Source: Sulfurimonas sp. (lineage in GTDB: Bacteria; Campylobacterota; Campylobacteria; Campylobacterales; Sulfurimonadaceae). From it: a stretch of 64,000 bases of DNA. The DNA lies in NCBI GenBank assembly GCA_003978465.1, contig QNZS01000039.1:1-64000 (forward strand), written 5' to 3'. The first letter of the stretch is position 1, and every line of letters starts with the position of its first letter. Positions 61,742 through 64,000 of the stretch are shown here, one piece after another. A program made the translations under genes and the position numbers. The notes below the pieces were generated by a model. The model did no database searches and was not told the DNA's origin. It saw only the letters and a list, made by a program, of their open reading frames with translations.

Positions 61742-63273
61742 TTATGTGCCTCTAGTAATTCACGAGCAAACTTCTTGGCTTCATTGGAGATGTTTTCACC
61801 ACTTATAATTCGTGCGATCTCATCTACTCTCTCATCAAAGTTTAACTCTTTTGCTTTTGAAATAGTACCATCTTTATAGACTAAAAAGTGCTGATTTCCC
61901 ATAGAAGTCAGTTGTGGCTGATGAGATATGACAAATATCTGAAAATGAGCTGAGAGTTTACGCAGTACTTTTGCCACAGACATAGACTCTTCACCACTTA
62001 AATTTGCATCTATCTCATCTAGCATTAACACACCACCATTCTTACTCATAAACTCAGATTTGAGTGCTAGGATGGCTAAACGCAGACGGTTAAATTCTCC
62101 CGTACTTATCTTTGCGAGTGCTGTGTTGTTTAGTTTGACGCTTAAAAGGTCACAACCAGAGAGTGAATACTCCTCTTTTTCAAGGATGATGGAAGCCTCA
62201 CGAAGATAGAGGTCTTTTAAATAAGCATTGAGTGCTTTTGTGAAATGACTTAACTCTTTTTCTCTTAGATCACTTAGCTGCATGCCTAAACTCTCAACAA
62301 GTTCACTTAAGATGTTGTATCTGTTTTGTAAGTCACTCTTTGCTATCTCTATGTTTTCATACTTCGCTAGTTCTAGTTTTTTCTGTTCTTTGTAACTTAT
62401 AGCTTCGGTCACACTTCCATACCTGTGTTTAAGTCCGCTTATCTCTTCTATGCGGTTAAGTACTTCTTCTATGTCTACTTCATCCAAAGCAGAAAACCTC
62501 TCAGTTGCAGAGTCAAAGTGTGCACGTAGCTCGTTCATAGCATCATCAAAAAAAGCAGTATCTACACCAAGAGTATCTAGTGTAGAAATAGCAAGATGCT
62601 CATGAGTGAAAATTTCCATGGCAGCCTCTAAAGACTCCAAGACTTTCTCTTTTTTAGATAGTTCTTTTTTTATAATAACTAACTCTTCATCTTCACCCTC
62701 ACTTGGGTTGATGTCTTCTATCTTTTTTATCTCAAATGCAGCAAACTCTTTCAGTTCTACTATCTTTCTCTCTTCTTCTTCTATCTTCACTAACTCTTTT
62801 TTTACCTCAGAGTACTCAATAAAACTTTTTTTGTACTTCTCTTTGAGTGTCAGGATTTTTTTAGACTTTGAAGCGATACGGTCATCTAAAATACCAAGCA
62901 GGTTTTCATTCTCAAAGTCACTAAAGTCTTTTAGGCTTAAGTGTCTTAGATAATCAGAAGCAACACCACCTATAGCCTTACGAGATAGACTTTGGTTATT
63001 TACAAAATAACGAGAGTTCCCTTTTTTAATGTGTTTAAAAACATTTATGTCATCGTTCTCTATGCCCGAACTCTCTTCGTTGATGTTCCAAGTAACACTA
63101 GACTCACACAAAGCAGCATCACAAGTAGAAGCTCCTAAAGATGAGAGTATAGACTCCATAAGGATAGACTTTCCACTACCACTAGGTCCTGTAAACACAA
63201 TAAGCCCAGTCTCTAAGTTTAGTTCTGCTTCTTTAAAACTAAGGTAGTCTTTGAGGTAAAATCTCTCTATCAT
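61738..63273 (-). CDS. recN: DNA repair protein RecN
   Basis: RecN is an SMC-like ATPase acting at double-strand breaks. The 511-residue protein has Walker A VFTGPSGSGKSILMESIL at residues 28-45 and two long coiled-coil arms (about 140-330). The signature KISTGEFNRLRLAILALK is near 390, and Walker B GGVLMLDEIDANLSGEE near 417. It is about 40 residues shorter than the E. coli protein, with shorter arms, as is common in this phylum. It starts the minus-strand operon. Upstream lies decayed sequence, not the NAD kinase gene often found before recN. Confidence 0.94.
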   Translation of the reverse strand: MIERFYLKDYLSFKEAELNLETGLIVFTGPSGSGKSILMESILSSLGASTCDAALCESSVTWNINEESSGIENDDINVFKHIKKGNSRYFVNNQSLSRKAIGGVASDYLRHLSLKDFSDFENENLLGILDDRIASKSKKILTLKEKYKKSFIEYSEVKKELVKIEEEERKIVELKEFAAFEIKKIEDINPSEGEDEELVIIKKELSKKEKVLESLEAAMEIFTHEHLAISTLDTLGVDTAFFDDAMNELRAHFDSATERFSALDEVDIEEVLNRIEEISGLKHRYGSVTEAISYKEQKKLELAKYENIEIAKSDLQNRYNILSELVESLGMQLSDLREKELSHFTKALNAYLKDLYLREASIILEKEEYSLSGCDLLSVKLNNTALAKISTGEFNRLRLAILALKSEFMSKNGGVLMLDEIDANLSGEESMSVAKVLRKLSAHFQIFVISHQPQLTSMGNQHFLVYKDGTISKAKELNFDERVDEIARIISGENISNEAKKFARELLEAHK

Positions 63274-63531
63274 CTAGTATCCTTTGGAATGGAGTAATCA
63301 TTTATTTTGTGTATAGTAGTGTAAATAACTAATGAGTACATAAAGTATTGCATTTTGTCATATTTATATACTCCATAATTTAAGCTCATTTAGATTCTTT
63401 TAATGGATATATGATCATAATGCTCATAAATGCTCTTATCCCTGAAGTCAAACATTATATACCAACTAAAAAAAACAGATTTTAAGCTTGCTGAAAGAAA
63501 AGTTAAAAACTCAATATAAAGAATTATCAAT

Positions 63532-63980
63532 ATGAATGAACCTACATTTTTGTCAACACAAACACTATTTAGAAAATGGTTAGATAATAATCATAATAAA
63601 GAAACAGAGTTATTTGTTGGTTTTTATAAAATCGAAAGTGGTTATCCAAGTATGACTTGGTCTGAGTCGGTTGATCAAGCCCTTTGTTTTGTGTGATTGA
63701 TGGTGTGCAAAAGTCTTTAGATAAACATTCTTGTCAGATAAGGTTTATGCCACGAAAAAAAGAATAAAAAAGACCTAAAATTACCAAGTGATTTTGAAAG
63801 TAAATTTAAAAATAATGTAAAAGCATGGTGAACCATCGTATAAAAACATTCCATACATTGGGTCATTTCTGCAGTACAAGAGAAGACTAAACTAAAATGG
63901 TTGGAGAATTAATTGCTTCTAGTGAACTTGGTACAAATAAATTCAAAGATAGTAAATATAAGAAAAAGACTACAAAATAA
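63532..63980 (+). pseudogene. YdeI-family protein, decayed
   Basis: From ATG 63532 the frame reads MNEPTFLSTQTLFRKWLDNN and later ELFVGFYKIESGYPSMTWSE, ending VDQALCFV and a stop at about 63697. This matches the N-terminus of YdeI / OmpD-associated proteins, which go on CFGWIDGVRKS. The next piece is in another frame (IDGVQKSLDKHSCQIRFMPR), then a stop. A further piece LPSDFESKFKNNVKAW and HWVISAVQEKTKLKWLE lies behind more stops and an internal deletion. At least four lesions make it non-functional. The function of intact homologues is unclear. Confidence 0.8.
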
Positions 63981-64000
63981 TTATAATCTTAGTTTTAATA

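Noticed and set aside
1-64000. CRISPR arrays, prophage, IS elements, toxin-antitoxin pairs
   Set aside because: I saw no regularly spaced repeats of suitable length, no transposase or integrase motifs, and no paired small toxin-antitoxin ORFs; the four TetR-like sites are 14 bp and operator-like.

Overview
The window is a 64-kb, AT-rich piece of bacterial chromosome from a member of the Campylobacterota (Epsilonproteobacteria), most like Sulfurimonas or a close relative. The protein family types and gene order point there: tmk-coaD-ubiX-flgA, recN-tatD-mltD-rlpA-hisB-kdsC-lptC-lptA-engB-mrdA, a monomeric isocitrate dehydrogenase beside mdh-fumC-sucCD, and a second GluRS-type gene. Almost everything is core housekeeping sequence. 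I see no prophage, insertion sequence, CRISPR array or integrase. The assignment to a genus is inference from recalled homologues, not from a search.

Layout. 1-8.5 kb: the end of lpxD, then aspC, cysE, a 44-codon ORF, speA and hisS on the minus strand, a DEAD-box helicase, and a YcaO protein. 8.7-13.4 kb (minus strand): a broken outer-membrane barrel gene, an FkbM methyltransferase with no standard start codon, then tmk, coaD, ubiX and flgA. 13.7-18.8 kb: tRNA-Leu(CAA), flgL behind a clear sigma-28 promoter, ftsK and a small DUF3820-like gene. 18.9-26.6 kb: acnB, a frameshifted receiver-domain remnant, lolA, secA and a LolC/E-type permease. 26.6-30.6 kb: a 1046-residue AsmA/YhdP-like protein whose 5' end overlaps divergent mltG. 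30.7-37.8 kb: icd, mdh, fumC, sucC, sucD and a small HMA-like gene. These six genes and acnB encode the reversible C4-C6 part of the TCA cycle, which Campylobacterota autotrophs run reductively. The 2-oxoglutarate and citrate-cleaving enzymes are not in the window.

37.9-44 kb: a TetR regulator facing rnpB across four evenly spaced operator-like sites, a small lipoprotein, a decayed ORF, tRNA-Glu(UUC), a GluRS-like gene that has lost its catalytic motifs, yggT, mobB, fbp and a small cysteine-motif gene. 44-52.5 kb: an ADP-ribosylglycohydrolase-like gene, metG, a Mur-ligase-like gene, an orphan TRAP binding protein, a DUF4015 glycosidase-like gene, a YgjP-type metallohydrolase, queC and ybeY. 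52.5-63.3 kb: a CaCA exchanger, then a long minus-strand run for envelope, division and repair: recN, tatD, mltD, rlpA, hisB, kdsC, lptC, lptA, engB, a GNAT gene, mreD-like and mrdA. The window ends in a YdeI-family pseudogene.

The most unusual features are three. The first is the intact 413-codon GluRS paralogue directly after tRNA-Glu, with HIGH altered and the KMSKS loop deleted. The second is the TetR-type operator array with two divergent -10 boxes, one of which fires toward RNase P RNA. The third is a set of genes whose expected ATG reads ATA, ATC or ATT. Several intergenic regions also carry strong RNA-hairpin potential (secA, mdh and ftsK leaders, acnB 3' end).
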